DNA of 64,000 nt from Bagarius yarrelli (Eukaryota; Chordata; Actinopteri; Siluriformes; Sisoridae). The DNA lies in contig VCAZ01000003.1 of NCBI GenBank assembly GCA_005784505.1, positions 8,063,510 through 8,127,509 on the forward strand, given 5' to 3'. The notes beneath the pieces were generated by a model that saw only the letters and a list, made by a program, of their open reading frames with translations, was not told the DNA's origin and ran no database searches. The position numbers were made by a program, and so were the translations under genes. Each line of letters starts with the position of its first letter. Positions within the stretch are counted from its first letter, which is position 1. Positions 36,548-48,941 of the stretch are shown piece after piece.

Positions 36548-37167
36548 ACGAGTATCTAAAATCTGTACTCAAGTAAAACTACAAGTACTTATGCCAAAAT
36601 TTACTCAAGAAAGCGTAACAATAACAATCTTAATAGTTACTCAAGTAAGACTAAAAAAGTATCAGATGAACAAACTACTTGGTAAAGCTTTACACACCTC
36701 TCCTCCAAAGTCTCTCTGTTCTGATTTACATTTAACAGGTTAAGTTAAGTAAAGCTAATATCAGTCCTGTGATAGACATTAACATCACATGACTTGTCAA
36801 ATCTCAAACAGACTCAGATGTTTTTCTAACAGTAATTCTGCCTTTATTTTTTTGCTTTTTAAGAGTGCTTTCTTTAACAATGTACTTTAACAATGTATTT
36901 TCACATTTTGTGAGTACATAATTTATTTAGGTAGGAATGAAATAAAATACAATCTTGTTTAGGTTTTCGTATGTTTTTTTCTACACTTTAGTGAGTGCAG
37001 ATTTTTTTTGTTTTTTTGTTAAAAACAACAAAATAATGATAATTCTGGAAATTTCTGCAATTAAAATTGTACTTAAGTGAGAGTAAAAGTAATGGCAGTT
37101 AAAACGCTTCCTAAAAGTACATTTTCTTCCAAAAATAGTAAATGAAATAAATTAAATGTAGTGCGTT
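36548..37167 (-). mobile_element. MITE-like repeat family B, copy 1
   Basis: One end carries 'tgtactcaagtaaaactacaagtactta' words, and the other carries 'gtacattttcttccaaaaatagtaaatgaaataaatt...tgcgttaccac'. The reverse complement of the second end is found at 38952-39020, so the family occurs twice, in opposite orientations. No coding capacity. Tails of this 'actcaagtaaaagtac' type are common in fish genomes; I cannot name the superfamily. Confidence 0.6.
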
Positions 37168-37243
37168 ACCACTGGAAATCGAACCCACAATCTTCCGGTT
37201 GGCAGTCAAACACCTTAATCACTGAGCTACCACCTCCCCCTGT
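37168..37243 (-). repeat. tRNA-like SINE head
   Basis: Complement of a B box ('ggaaatcgaaccca') and an A-box side ('aatcactgagctaccacc'). The SINE body is absent and the piece joins family B directly at 37167. It may be a true SINE head from a related family. It is too short to be a tRNA gene. Confidence 0.55.
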
Positions 37244-37678
37244 TTATAGCTTATGAAAAGATTCTGCTTTGATGTCTGCCCTTTGAAAAAACTAGTGGTC
37301 AAAATTTGTGGGTAAAACCTTTACTAACCTACAGCACTATAATCCTGTCCAAAAGTTTCCAAACAGAACAATTATTTTCGGAAGTTTAGGACTCGTCATT
37401 ATCTTATAGCTACTCTGATTTTTTATTAAAACCAATTGAAACAAATTAGACTTTCTTTAAATTGTGTCAAACATACTGCACATAAAGATATTGGAGTTCT
37501 TGGAGATTCTAACAGATACATTGGTCCGGATTGTGGGTGCTGGAGGCTTAATGATTTTAGTAAAAACAATCTAATGATTAGGTTATGAATATCTCTTGAC
37601 ATGCGTTGACATACTGTTAAACCAAGTTTTCAAACACTTCAGCTGCTATGCTGACAGCAAACCAGGACCATGTCTTAT

Positions 37679-37709
37679 TATTATTTATTTATTATTATTA
37701 TTATTATCA
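37679..37709. repeat. (TTA)n microsatellite
   Basis: An imperfect TTA/TTTA run. Confidence 0.85.
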
Positions 37710-38338
37710 AATTTAGGATGATGTTCATGGGTTGGTTGTTTTCTGTCTCACAATAAATAAGCTGGTGGTTTGAACTGCATGACCCTGTGCCATACGGTAC
37801 TTAGTTGAAAATGTCACTGCTTTTGCAAATTGCTTTAATTTTCATCCTTAAACGTTTAATCTTTCAATGATGTAGGTTTATTATGCATGCACCCAGCTAT
37901 CCTATGCCAGTAGCATCTATTGTTTAATCAGGCATCGTCAATGTGGCTTTCACTGTTTTTAGGCTTTTGCTTTAATGTTTCATGAGTAAGTGTTTTAAAA
38001 GGTTTACTGTAGGAGTGGCATTTGAGCGGTTCTTATCTGATCTTCTGTCATGTTATGCTGTTATGCCCTCTACTGGTTAACATATGCAGAGATCATGTCA
38101 GTGAAGCATCCATGTCAAGTCAAATAAGGTCACAGCAGAAATACAAAAGCTGAAGATAGAGTGCATGTTCATGTAGAGTTCATGTTTTACCCATGACCAG
38201 AAATGACCGCACCTTCTTTATTGTTTTATCCTAGAATTAGGATAATAAAGTAATACCACAACAAGGCATTAAATAATACTGGGTTATTTTACCTTTGTGA
38301 TAACAGTTTGGGAGAAAGCACACTTATAGGGGTATGCT

Positions 38339-38372
38339 AGTAAGGTGTCCACAAACTTTTGGGCATATAATG
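38339..38372. mobile_element. End of a Tc1-like MITE
   Basis: The 'aaggtgtccacaaacttttgggcatata' segment is the known terminal inverted repeat of a short non-autonomous Tc1 family of fish. Only this end survives. Confidence 0.5.
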
Positions 38373-38951
38373 TAAAAACAATGAATACTAAAATAGGCCA
38401 TATTTTGCATGATGTGTATTCTGCATTGTATTTTGTCCCGATCATTATTTAAAAAAAATAGTTGAACAGATTTCCCTGAGTGTGTGAGGAGTGATTTGGC
38501 TAGAAAACCTGATCATGTTCAGAAAACTGTGTCTTGTATTTCATTAGAATGTCTTTGTGTATTATAATATTAAGGCATTGGTGAGAAAGAATCTTAAAGA
38601 AAAAAAATATAGATATATAATTTACAGCATAACAAAAAACATGCTGCTATAACACCTACCAGGACCGCCAACCAGATTTCCTTTCATCCTTTCAGGATTA
38701 CCTAACAATCTAACAGAACACAGGAATTAAGCATCCTATTAATGGGTAGCCTCAGGGGATTATGGATATGCAAATTAGCACTCTCTTTAACAAGAGAAGC
38801 TTTGCTGCCTAATGATATTTATAGTATATCACCCATCTTTTATGCATATAAAACTTAACAGACTACTTTGTTCTGTTTACTGAACAACCTTTTTTATTAA
38901 TAATATGAAATTATATACATTTTTACTGGTTTGGGCAGCTGTTCCATATAA

Positions 38952-39835
38952 AATCCAGTGGTGGGTGGTAACGCACTATATTTAATTTATTTCATTTACT
39001 ATTTTTGGAAGAAAATGTACTTTTAGGAAGAAGTTTAAATGCCATTACTCTCATTTAAGTACAATTTTAATTGCAGAAATTTACTTTTACTTTACTATTT
39101 TTCATGGTGTTCATCCTTTACTATTAAATGTTTATTTAATTTAGTTTTAATAATTGGTTTCCATCATGTTAAATATTAGGAGTCTTTTAATAGGCTGCAG
39201 CGGTCTGAAGTACAGTAGGCTACAAACAGAGGCGCTGCTAGCACTTTCGGGCTATATGAAAGCATTTGAGATTGGGCTCCTACCACACCCATTTCTGCAA
39301 CATTACTACTAATAAAATATATCTATAGGGCTCCGAAAGTGTGTTGGGCCTTTAAATTGTCCTAACTTACCCTTCTTAGTGGTGCTTCGGGCTACATACG
39401 TAAAATCCTCACATAATTTAAATCATGCTTAGTTTGGAAAAGAATGACCAATGAGGGTAAAGATGCAGGTATGGGAATTCCAGTTCCAACCTAAAAAATG
39501 TGGTAGTTTTCATAAAATTGACTATGTGACGGTATTTCTGCAACTAAAGGCACTGTAAGTTAATGTAAACTCTCATACGTTGATATTTTCTTATTAATAC
39601 ATTTTTTATGTAGTTATTTGTTGTTATTTTTTTCTGGATTCAGGAATTTTCCATTTAATCCAATCCAAAATAAGTAATAACGCACTACTTGATTAGTCCT
39701 ATCATTCCATACTTATTACTCTCTTCACTCAAATTATTTTAAACATTAAAACTTTACTGTTACTTGAGTTATTATTTTTAAAAGTACTTATACTTTCACT
39801 TTAATACTACTCTGTTGGCCTCTTATAAATTCTAA
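38952..39835 (+). mobile_element. MITE-like repeat family B, copy 2
   Basis: The left end 'gtggtgggtggtaacgcacta' runs into 'tttcatttactatttttggaagaaaatgtacttttagg', the reverse complement of copy 1's right side. The right end has 'ttacttgagttatt...aaaagtacttatactttcact'. It lies opposite and about 1.8 kb from copy 1. The middle (about 39130-39650) looks like an unrelated insertion. Confidence 0.55.
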
Positions 39836-40599
39836 CCTGTTTTGTCTTTTCCTGCTTTTTCTAAGATGCTGGAAATGAAACCCAGTTTAACCTCACTGTA
39901 TGTACAACTCACCATACAATTTTAGCCACATTTTATATTTACTTATTGACTTATCTACATACACCTACGCAACACAAACATCTTAGGCGGCATGAACACA
40001 GGGAGGAGGGGGAAGGTGATGCCCTTTTTTTTGCCCACAGAAATTAAAGTTTCTAACTCTGTGCCAGCCCAGCAACCCCTCGCCCTCTGACTGTACTGCC
40101 TTATTTTATCGTATTAATATCAAATAGGCTTTCTGGTTACCTAGCATAGGAAATGTCATTTTAGAAATGGAGTCAGCGATGTAAAAATTAGCAAAAATGA
40201 TGACTGATAAAAGTGCGTTTGAAAAACCAGCATTAATCATTTAAATCTTAAATTTTAAATTTAAATTAAAAAAAAATAAAAAATAAATAAAACCCGCCAC
40301 CCACCGAGTAATTCGCGTCACCTTTTCAATTTCCAATTTCAGTGGAAGCTTTGCTACTTGTTTTACAGTCGTTTGAGTGACAATAGCAAAGGATTGTTGC
40401 CAGAAAAAAAAGCTGTCTCCCCAGCTCTAAGTGAAATCTCATGATATGTTTCTCCATGTTAGTCATGTTTCCAAAATATTCGAATTTTGGGCCACAAACT
40501 GTGTACACAGTACGGCTCTTATAAACGCCATCTTTTCTTACCTGTGTCTATTAGTGTTAATTAATCTAGCCACAGGGGTCACAAGCCAGCTGTGTCATT
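39836..40599. other. Intron, no recognisable element
   Basis: AT-rich; no supported gene. Confidence 0.4.
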
Positions 40600-41648
40600 G
40601 ACCTACAGGATGCCAGCAGAATTGCTTCTGTTGGTTAAAGAAGGAAAGGAGGAGAACAGTGTGTCAGACAGGGTGATGAGTCTGAAGTTAAAAATTGAAG
40701 GGCTGATCTTGAATGTTGTAAGTGTTATGCCCCACAAGGTTGTGAGTTAGAAGAGAAAGCGAGGTTCTGGCATGAGTTGAATGAGGCAATTGTGAGTATT
40801 CCAAGGGGAGAGAGAGTAGTGATAGGCGCAGACTTCAATGGACATGTTGGTGAGGGGAACAGAGGTGATGAAGACATGTTGGGCAGGTTTGGAGTCAGGG
40901 AACGGAACAGTGAAAGACAGACAATAGTAGACTTTGCTAGGATGATGGAGATGGCTGTGGTAAATAATTTTTTTCCAGAAGAGAGGGGAGCAAAGGAGCA
41001 CACAGGTAGATTACATCTTATGTAGACAAAACAATCTAAAAGAGATTAGTGACTGTAAAGTTGTGGTGGGAGAGAGTGTAGCCAGACAGCATAGAATAGT
41101 GGTGTGTAGCATGAAGATGTTGGTCTGGAAGAAGAAAACCAAGTGCTGGAAGCTGAAAAGGAAGAATACTGTGAAGAATTAAGACAGGAGTTGAAACAGG
41201 CTCTGGGTGCTCAGCTAGTGTTTTTAGATGAATTGCAAACTACAGCAGAAGTGATCAGGAAGACAGGAAGAAAGGTGCTAGGTGTGTCATATGACAAGAG
41301 AAAAGAAGATAAAGAGACTTGGTTGTGGAATGAGGAAGTTCAGGATAGGAGGCAACAACTACAGAGGCATAAGATTAATGAGTCATCCAATGAAGGTATG
41401 GGAAAGAGTAGTGGAAGCTAGGTTACGGAGAGTAGTAGGTATTTGTGAGCATCAGTATGGCTTCATGCCCAGAAAGAGCACCTACAGATGCAATCTTTGC
41501 TCTGAGAACGCTGATGGAGAAGTACAGAGATGGTTGTAGGGAGCTGCATTGTGTTTCTGTAGTCCTGGAGAAAGCATATGACAGGGTACCAAGAGAAAAG
41601 CTGTGGTATTGTATGAGGTCAGGAATAGCAGAGAAGTATGTCACCTGA
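40600..41648 (+). mobile_element. RTE-type LINE with internal deletion
   Basis: Encodes two separated parts of a non-LTR retrotransposon. The first is the apurinic-like endonuclease region at about 40777-41020 (ERVVIGADFNGHVGEGNRGD, with catalytic-motif Asp and Asn). It continues, through breaks, to 'ETWLWNEEVQD' (about 41320). Then comes the reverse-transcriptase part: 'NESSNEGM' is a shifted frame of 'LMSHPMKVW', followed by 'YGFMPRKST' and 'EKAYDRVPREKLWYCMRSGIAEKYV'. The linker that normally separates them, well over 100 residues, is gone, and the 3' half of RT and the tail are missing. Stops and shifts abolish function. Confidence 0.85.
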
Positions 41649-41649
41649 A

Positions 41650-42540
41650 TGTTTTAAACTTGCTTAAAATGTTTACGCAGTAACAGACCTTAGAATATTG
41701 TGCAAATGCTAAACTTTCACGCGATTATTAAACTTTACAATTTATAAATCACATGCTTCCTGAATGTTAGTAGAGTCAATTAGAATCCCCGCTTGACACT
41801 GCAAATCCTGTAATGTGACTATTGTAGACCCACACACATATGTGATATTGATTCTGAAACAATGTATTGTGAAGTTCTTCCTCTCACAGATTCTTTTTTT
41901 AACAAGAAAAAGAAATGTTACCATTTTTTTTTAGTAATGTACTGTAGGTATGGAGGACATAAATCCCACATTATTGGAGACATTTATATCTACAGTTCAG
42001 CCGTTTTATACAGAGATAAATAAGGAATACAACAGAGAAAACATAAAAGAATCATCAGTGAAGTGGTGTAAACTTTTACACAGACTAGTTAATGGTATGA
42101 CTCATGATGCATCAGCTACTTTTAAGAACAAATTACTCTTTTTCATTTCTTTAAAGGCTAATGTTAAAATAAAATAAAACCTTACAAGAAAAATCAAACA
42201 ACTCAAAGTAAAAATGCTGAGACTGACTGACGAGTATCTTCCTAAATGTTAAGATTAAATAACAAAAGTTTGTTCTTGAAATAATGATTTAGGAGATAAT
42301 GGCATTAAAAAGTAATGAGGTGTTACTATAGAAATGATAATTTGTTGGAAAAAGGCCGAGATATAAACCTTTTGAGATACAGCCAAAATTCCTGTCACCA
42401 CATTATTCCTTCTATATCTCAACTGCGGTGCGGTATAAAGTCAATTTATCCTTTCTTAAATGTATGTATGCCTAGTGTGTGCAAAGTGTTTTGGAGGAAA
42501 AAATCTAACTGTGTCTTGTTTGTATTTATTATTAATACAT
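41650..42540. other. Intron, no recognisable element
   Basis: AT-rich; no supported gene. Confidence 0.45.
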
Positions 42541-42542
42541 TT

Positions 42543-42870
42543 ATGGACATAAGTATTAGGACAATTGACCATCATATCCATATGTGATTTTTAAACTATG
42601 GCTATGCCAGATTTAGTCTTATCAATACTCCTATGATAATCTGCACACCTCTAAAAAGACTTTCCACTGGATTTGGGAGCGTATCTTTGAGATTTTTCCA
42701 CCAATACTAGAGAAATCAAACACTCGTTTTCGGTAAGGAGGTCTGGAGTCTGGTGTTCCAGTACGAGGTGTTTAGTAAGGTTGATGTTATAGCTTGGTTT
42801 AGGACACTTTAGTTTTTCCCCACTCTATACTTGACAAATTATGTCTCTGTGTAAAGTAGACCTATGTTCA
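42543..42870 (+). mobile_element. Diverged Tc1-like MITE
   Basis: It starts 'atggacataagtattaggac', the variant 5' terminus of the short Tc1-derived family, and contains 'agactttccactggatttgggagcgt', a diagnostic interior. The 3' terminus is not seen. Related copies lie at 49795-50110 and 53981-54260. Confidence 0.55.
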
Positions 42871-43467
42871 GAAAAGAGTGAAATATGGCTTGCCGGTTGT
42901 GTGAATGTGTGTACGCACTATTCATTCTGTACCTCAGTGATCCTAGCGCTGTCTCAGGATGTCTCTTATTGTTAGATAGCTGGAATTCGGTACTTCGAAG
43001 CTCTGTGTGCTAAAGTGCTGTCCATGATGTTTAGATGTCAGGTACCCGTCTGCTTGTCTGTGCTAGTTTTCTGATAGTGTAAGAATTACAACAAAATTAT
43101 GAAATCCCTGCCTTACGACTTTTTTTACAACCTTGCCTTATTGCTATTTATAAACATTTTGATCCGCATTATGGATTCCTCTTGTGATGTTTCTGAGGGT
43201 GCATCACAAATAGTAAATTGATTTGTTCTAGGCTTCTTTTCACAGATGTCCATCTGTATCTATTTAAATGTGCTGTCACAATGCCTTTCTGTAGCAAAAA
43301 AAATGTGGCCTGCTTATATAAAAAGAATACATATTTTTATAGATAATATATAGATAAATAACTCACAGCAGATCTGTGCTACCAGTGATTTAATGTTTTA
43401 TTTGTTAATGAGAAATATGTGATGCATTTTAGCATCTATGTCTTCTGTCCGGTGTAGCTCTTTGTCT

Positions 43468-43532
43468 GTCTTTCTTTCTCTCTCTCTTTCTCTCTACTCT
43501 CTCTTTCTTCTCTCTCTCTCTCTCTCTCTCTT
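43468..43532. repeat. (CT)n microsatellite
   Basis: An interrupted CT run about 15 bp upstream of the AG acceptor at 43547. It would serve as a long polypyrimidine tract for the exon at 43548. Confidence 0.9.
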
Positions 43533-43547
43533 CCTCTGATCCTGCAG

Positions 43548-43579
43548 TCATGCACAAAGCACAGCCTGTCATTTTACAG
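43548..43579 (+). CDS. Candidate dlg2 alternative start exon
   Basis: A 32-nt block between a strong acceptor (long CT tract, cctgcag|) and a consensus donor (|gtaaaac). It holds an ATG, and the frame MHKAQPVILQ runs to its end in phase 0, so it could join to the exon at 48942 (NRPPAVQG). Because 32 is not a multiple of 3, it cannot be a cassette between the phase-0 exons at 16802 and 48942. It would have to start an isoform, after a noncoding leader, or follow a phase-1 exon. The ATG has G at -3. Evidence is splice sites and frame only; conservation is untested. Confidence 0.4.
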
Positions 43580-45835
43580 GTAAAACTGAACCCATCTACA
43601 CAGAGACTTTTTCTATAAATATTTAATAAATGGCTCCTTATAAAATTGGCAGCACATCACTATTAATTAACTGTTACCATAGAAACAGTCCTGTTTTATA
43701 AAACACATACCAATAATATCAAAATCATCCTATGGATCTATGTATAATTTTTTTGTCCACATATCTGTTTCAGTTTGCTTCCCTCAATTATTTTTGGTTT
43801 CACAAAGCATGCAGCGAGTGGCTTGTTAGCGTAAAGCCTGAACAGTGCTGTGCAGAACACATGCATCGGTTATTGCACTATTATAAAACATTGCAGTGAA
43901 ATAAGATAAAGTTGAAGTTAAATGTGTTCTATGATATTCGGGTTAAATACAGCCAGGAAATGTTTGCTTGTTTGATTAAAAAAATGTTTCATGGGTTAAT
44001 TATGGAACGAGATTCTTAGTCTTATTTTGATATGGGAAAAACTGAAGCTGAAACTCATTATTAATTAAAAGAGTGGATAATAAGATGTCCAAGAAAATAA
44101 TAGTACTGCTTTCAGGTTGCAGGAGCTTATTTTTAACAGCCAGACCTTGGAAGCGCTTTTTTTTAGCAGACCACCGGTAGTCCCACATGTCTAGTCTTGT
44201 GTGAAAGATGAAAAAATGTACACCAGCCACAATTGTGTTAGAGTTGCATCAATCACCTGTCACTCAATGTTTAGAAAACGTTATAGTACAGTTAGTAACA
44301 GTACTAAAATAAATAAAAATAGTACCTGATTACACGCTGCTGCTGTAGTTGAGCTAATTAAATTTACACACAAAACAAAATCCAATCACACCATATTCCT
44401 ACCTGTCTAAAACAAATACTGTGTGGCATCACATTTCAGACTCTTAGAATCCTGTGGTGGAAACGATATACAGATATTGGGGGTTTTTGCTTTGTTTTTA
44501 ACCAGCCTTTTTTCCTAATATGTGAACACGCTGCTGATGTATGCAAATATGTTGACAGGCAGGTAGGAAAGTCTATCATAATAATTGAACCAAACACTTT
44601 TGATTGATACAAATTTTACTATAGTTTGTATTAATATAATTGAGCGTTAAATGCGCATAGTTATTTAATTATTAGGAATAAATGTTTTTAAAATGACTAC
44701 AGATTTGTAATAATAATGTCTAGGTTCATTAAGAGCAATCACATATTATAGCCTATAATAAAACATGATCTTTGCCAGGCCTGTTTTAAATAAATTGGTA
44801 TATATTCAGAAGAATGTAATTTACAAGCCTGACATCTTTATCCAGATAAACTACTTTTTTTCTAGAAGGTAGGCATAGGGAGAGTTTTTAGTGTTAAGAG
44901 AAGTGATCTGACCTGAGATGTTTGTGCTGTTTGGACAAATAAAATAATAGAAATGAAACCCTGACTTAACTGGCTTTCGGTAAAAAATAATAAACAGTTG
45001 CATTTTGTGTTTTGTGTATTTTGTCTGAGTGAAGAAGTAGTTAGAGTAAAATTCATTATGCGAAGCTTTATTTACAAAAGAAGGGTAGTTCAAAAGCATA
45101 GTCAAAGAGCAGACGAATGTCGTTACACAGTAATCATACAAAAAACAGGCAAACAAATCCAAAACATTGTGGATCGTGGAGCCAATGCTGCCCCATCAGT
45201 CCTGGTCCCAGCTCTGTCTGCGCCTTTGTACCTGTACCTGTGTTTTTCACAGTTACAAACTGTCTGTAAATTCACAGTTTGTATTTATTTGTATTTATTT
45301 GTATTTATTTGTATTGTAAATATTTTTGTAGAATTAATAATATTCTGTGTATTTCAAAAATACAATGTGAAAAAAAATTGTAAAAATCTACAGTAAAAAT
45401 TCTGTAAAAGTGCAATTTTTTTTTGTGTAGGCTACACACCCATACACTGAGAGAAATGGAGAGAGAGAGACCATTTATGCTTTTATAGCATGTATGATAA
45501 ACTGGTTATAGTAAAGGTCTTTGGGTATTGAAGTGTGTTTTTTCGTATTCGTTATGCTGAACATCCCTCAGAGATTCAAAGTTTGTTTTAGGATGTCAGT
45601 AGCTCAGTTTAATACTTTGCTAGCGATACTGGAGCCACATATTAAAACAGAAGACCACTAATTTACGTGAATTAATTAATCTTTATCATTTAAGTTATAG
45701 GCTATATCAGTAGTTTGCCATTCTGGGTTTTGGTTTTCAGATCAGAGGTGGCAAAGATCTAAAAAGTCTTTAATTTGTTAGCGGCCACACTATATCACTA
45801 CTATCGGTTTCACTTCCTCACTTATGCAGCTACCT
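43580..45835. other. Intron, no recognisable element
   Basis: AT-rich. At 45280-45316 a 10-bp 'gtatttattt' unit repeats about three times. At 45066-45165 a segment with 'ctttatttac' and 'aacaggcaaacaaatcc' resembles 63305-63370. Confidence 0.45.
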
Positions 45836-45839
45836 TCTA

Positions 45840-46245
45840 GCCAAGCCAACTCTCTCCCCCACCATTCTCTTACTCTGGGAATGAAAAGGCAGTGTGATTA
45901 GTGTTTAATTCCCTACAGGTGTGCTTAATTCCTTGCTTTCATTCCTCCTTCCACGTTCCCCACCGCCTGACTATCCTAGTACTAGATACCAACTGGTGAT
46001 TCACGCGTTGGCATCATTTATGCGATGGACACGCTGGTGTGTGGCATGGTCCGAACAGAGGGTGAAGGCCCTCCCCAGCATATAATATTAAAGGGTGAGA
46101 ACCGGCCCCTCTTTCTCAATCGTGCTGTGCCTCATCTTCCATGACAAGAGCTACTTGCTGATGTACAGCATGGGGCGCTCATTCCCCTCCACCACCCGCT
46201 TTTGCACAGTCCTCAGTCCATATGCGTCAGTCTGCAACGCAAAAG
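45840..46245 (-). mobile_element. Ty3/gypsy RNase H fragment
   Basis: On the minus strand, with two in-frame stops and shifts, the translation follows gypsy RNase H: 'LQTDAYG' (catalytic Asp region), 'QKRVVEGNERPMLYISK', 'STIEKEGPVLTL' (catalytic Glu region) and 'YYMLGRAFTLCSDHA'. The rest of pol is absent. It is a different piece of the polyprotein from that at 31-32 kb, so it may derive from another insertion. Confidence 0.7.
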
Positions 46246-46699
46246 GGAGAGCAAAATAAGGGAAATGTAACAGAAATTTTATTAAATTTGAATAATAATG
46301 GTTGGCATTTCGCGGAGGTGCAAGTATAACAAGTAGTTGTTGCTTGAGAGAGATGAATGTTTGTGCAGGTGTGATGAAAGCAAGACAAAATAGAATGAAT
46401 TAAAAAATCCCTTTTTTGTTTTGCAGTTTGTATTGTAAACACTTACAATGTTATTACCATAGATGAATAGTGGATTCATCCATTAAACCCTTTCATCCGG
46501 TAACAAAGGCCAAGTGGTCCTAATAGAAGTTTACTGGATCTTCACATCCGAAGAAAGAGCAGCAAAGCTGTAATGAGATCAAGACTGTGCTAACTTCAAT
46601 TACTCTGCTAACTTTAATTACTCTTTAATTATTCTGCAAATATCTTTGTTTTTCATATTACAATTTAATAATTTTTTTAGACAAACATTATATATATAC

Positions 46700-46845
46700 T
46701 GTAGTATTTTGACTTACGAGTGACCCAACTAGAGAGTGACCCAACCATGCAGAGAGATATGAGCCGTCTGGCATTTTAATTCATTTCAATAGGGAAAATT
46801 GATTTAACATACGAGCTATTTGAGCTATGAGCTTTGTCATGGAAC

Positions 46846-46847
<2 letters not shown>
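46700..46847. repeat. Low-copy repeat with 'acttacgag' and 'gagctatgagc' words
   Basis: Carries 'tttgacttacgagtgaccc' and 'catacgagctatttgagctatgagc', a repeat pattern also found in other vertebrates. It runs straight into the (TA)n array at 46848. I have no family name for it. Confidence 0.35.

Positions 46848-46918
<71 letters not shown>
46848..46918. repeat. (TA)n microsatellite
   Basis: About 71 bp of alternating TA. Confidence 0.95.
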
Positions 46919-46919
<1 letters not shown>

Positions 46920-48941
46920 TTTTATATATACAAACTCTTTGTATTCAGCAATATAACACCCGAGTATGGTCTTAAGCATCTTTGAAGTGAACTGTGAGAC
47001 TGAGACAAGGCTGCTTTATTCACACGAGGAGATAATAGAGCATTCAGACCAGACAGGGCAGACCCCACTGTACTGTCTGCCTCTTATTAGAATCCCCAAT
47101 GAAACTCATCTTCTTCTTCTACTTATTACTTTTTATTCACTCTATTCTGCTTTCTTTCTGAAAGTCTGCACTATAATACCATTCACTAACTTTATGTCCT
47201 TATATATATTCTTATCAAACCGCAGGTACTTATTATACTTATTACTGAGCTTTTATCAAGTAGGTCACAATAAGTATTACAGACTTTAATTGCAAGTGTC
47301 TGGCTGCTAGCGGAAAAAAAGGAGTTTAAAATGTTGGAGCTTTCGATAAAGGTAACAGGACTACAGTGTGTTACTGTGATCCTTGGTGTTCAATATTTGT
47401 GGTTGAAGTTGTTTTTATAAAATTATAAATTAATGAATTATGTACATTAAAAGTCTTAAATACATACAATGGTGCAGCTCGGCTAGTTGCAGGATGTCAG
47501 AAAACTCTGCAATCTCTTCTCTGCTTATTCCATCCCATTTTTGTCAGAATGTCTTTATCAGATATAGATGACTTTATAAACATTTATGAACCATTTTAAG
47601 GTGTATTTATATAAAATATATTTTTAAAGATAAGAAAATGAGTTATCAATCCAATGGCACAATTACAGCAATCCAAACTTACCAAAAACGCCAGTGTAAA
47701 CGCCAGTTTTTTTTTACGTTGGTTTAAAAGGGGCATAAAAAACGGCGCTCTGATGCACTTTTCACAGCGCTTTCTATGACAGGACAGAATTTTGCATTTT
47801 GCTGGTACACTTTGCTGTGCGCTGTGTGTCAAGTATCCTTCAGCAGATGCTCTCATCCCCTTTAGTTCTGCTAGCGCTGCTTAATCTTCATGTTATAGTA
47901 ATGTTAGTTAAAGTGAGAATTAGTTAATGTAGCACTGCAGTAAAGGGGGTTCGAGTCAGTATGTTTAAAAGGGGGAGCTTACAGCTGACTGTAGTGTTTA
48001 TTAGCTGTTTTACACTATGGTCTGTTTTTGCTTCTTTTCCATGCAGATGCTTCAGTGTATTGATTAAGAGAAGTAGAGACTTTCACACAACAGACAGTGC
48101 ATATTCCACATTTGTTATCGTCATCAGAAACTTTAGTTTGTATCTCCATGCCTCTTACATTATTAGCATTTTCTACGTAGTGCTGTGATAGCGGCTAAAG
48201 CAAGAGTGTAATCGCTAAACTAGGGTGGCATATTTTTGGTTTGTATTTTTGACCTTTTTTAATACCCAATCATGCATGAAAAAATATACCATCACTTAAT
48301 TTTTTTTCTCATTTGAATAAGTGCATCATTCTGGTGTTTGAGTGCACCTTTTCTTGGTAGGGATCCCAGCGAGAAAACGCTACTTACTAACTATTTACAT
48401 AAAAAAATAGCACAGAATAGTGCATGCAGTAAGAATTATAGTTTGAACTACTGTGGTTGTTTTTGGATTGCAGGAACATTTTGTGAAATAAACCAGATAT
48501 GGTTTCTTTTAATTTGGCTTGCTATACAGAAGCAGGTAGTTGAACACACAGATTATTCAAAAGACCTTTCTTTGCTTGGAATCTGTAAATACCATTGTGC
48601 TTTTATTTTCTTCCTATTGTCAGTTTGCTGGTTGTGGAGTACAGCTTCATTTTCCTATGCAAATCACAATTTTTACAAATAGTGTGTTTGTCTTCATACT
48701 TTTTATAAACCCTCTCTTCCTACTCCAGTATAAGGATCATAAAAGACTTGTCTAATAATAGCCATAACTGGGACTGATCAAATTCTGCTTAAACATATGA
48801 GTTGATAGTCACAACTCTGCTGGTCACAATTCAAGGCTTTTCTCCCGTCGTGTTTGTGTAATATACATGTACGGTGTATAACTGGTTTAAACATATTCAG
48901 ATTATTATAGTTGGATTTGTGTATGTATGTGTATTTTTCAG
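46919..48941. other. Intron upstream of the 48.9-kb exon
   Basis: AT-rich. The open frames (for example 107 codons at 46966 and 114 at 48338) show no domain and no splice-site framing. Confidence 0.45.

Noticed and set aside
44998..45396. 132-codon + frame
   Set aside because: Includes simple 'gtatttattt' repeats and A-rich sequence; no domain.
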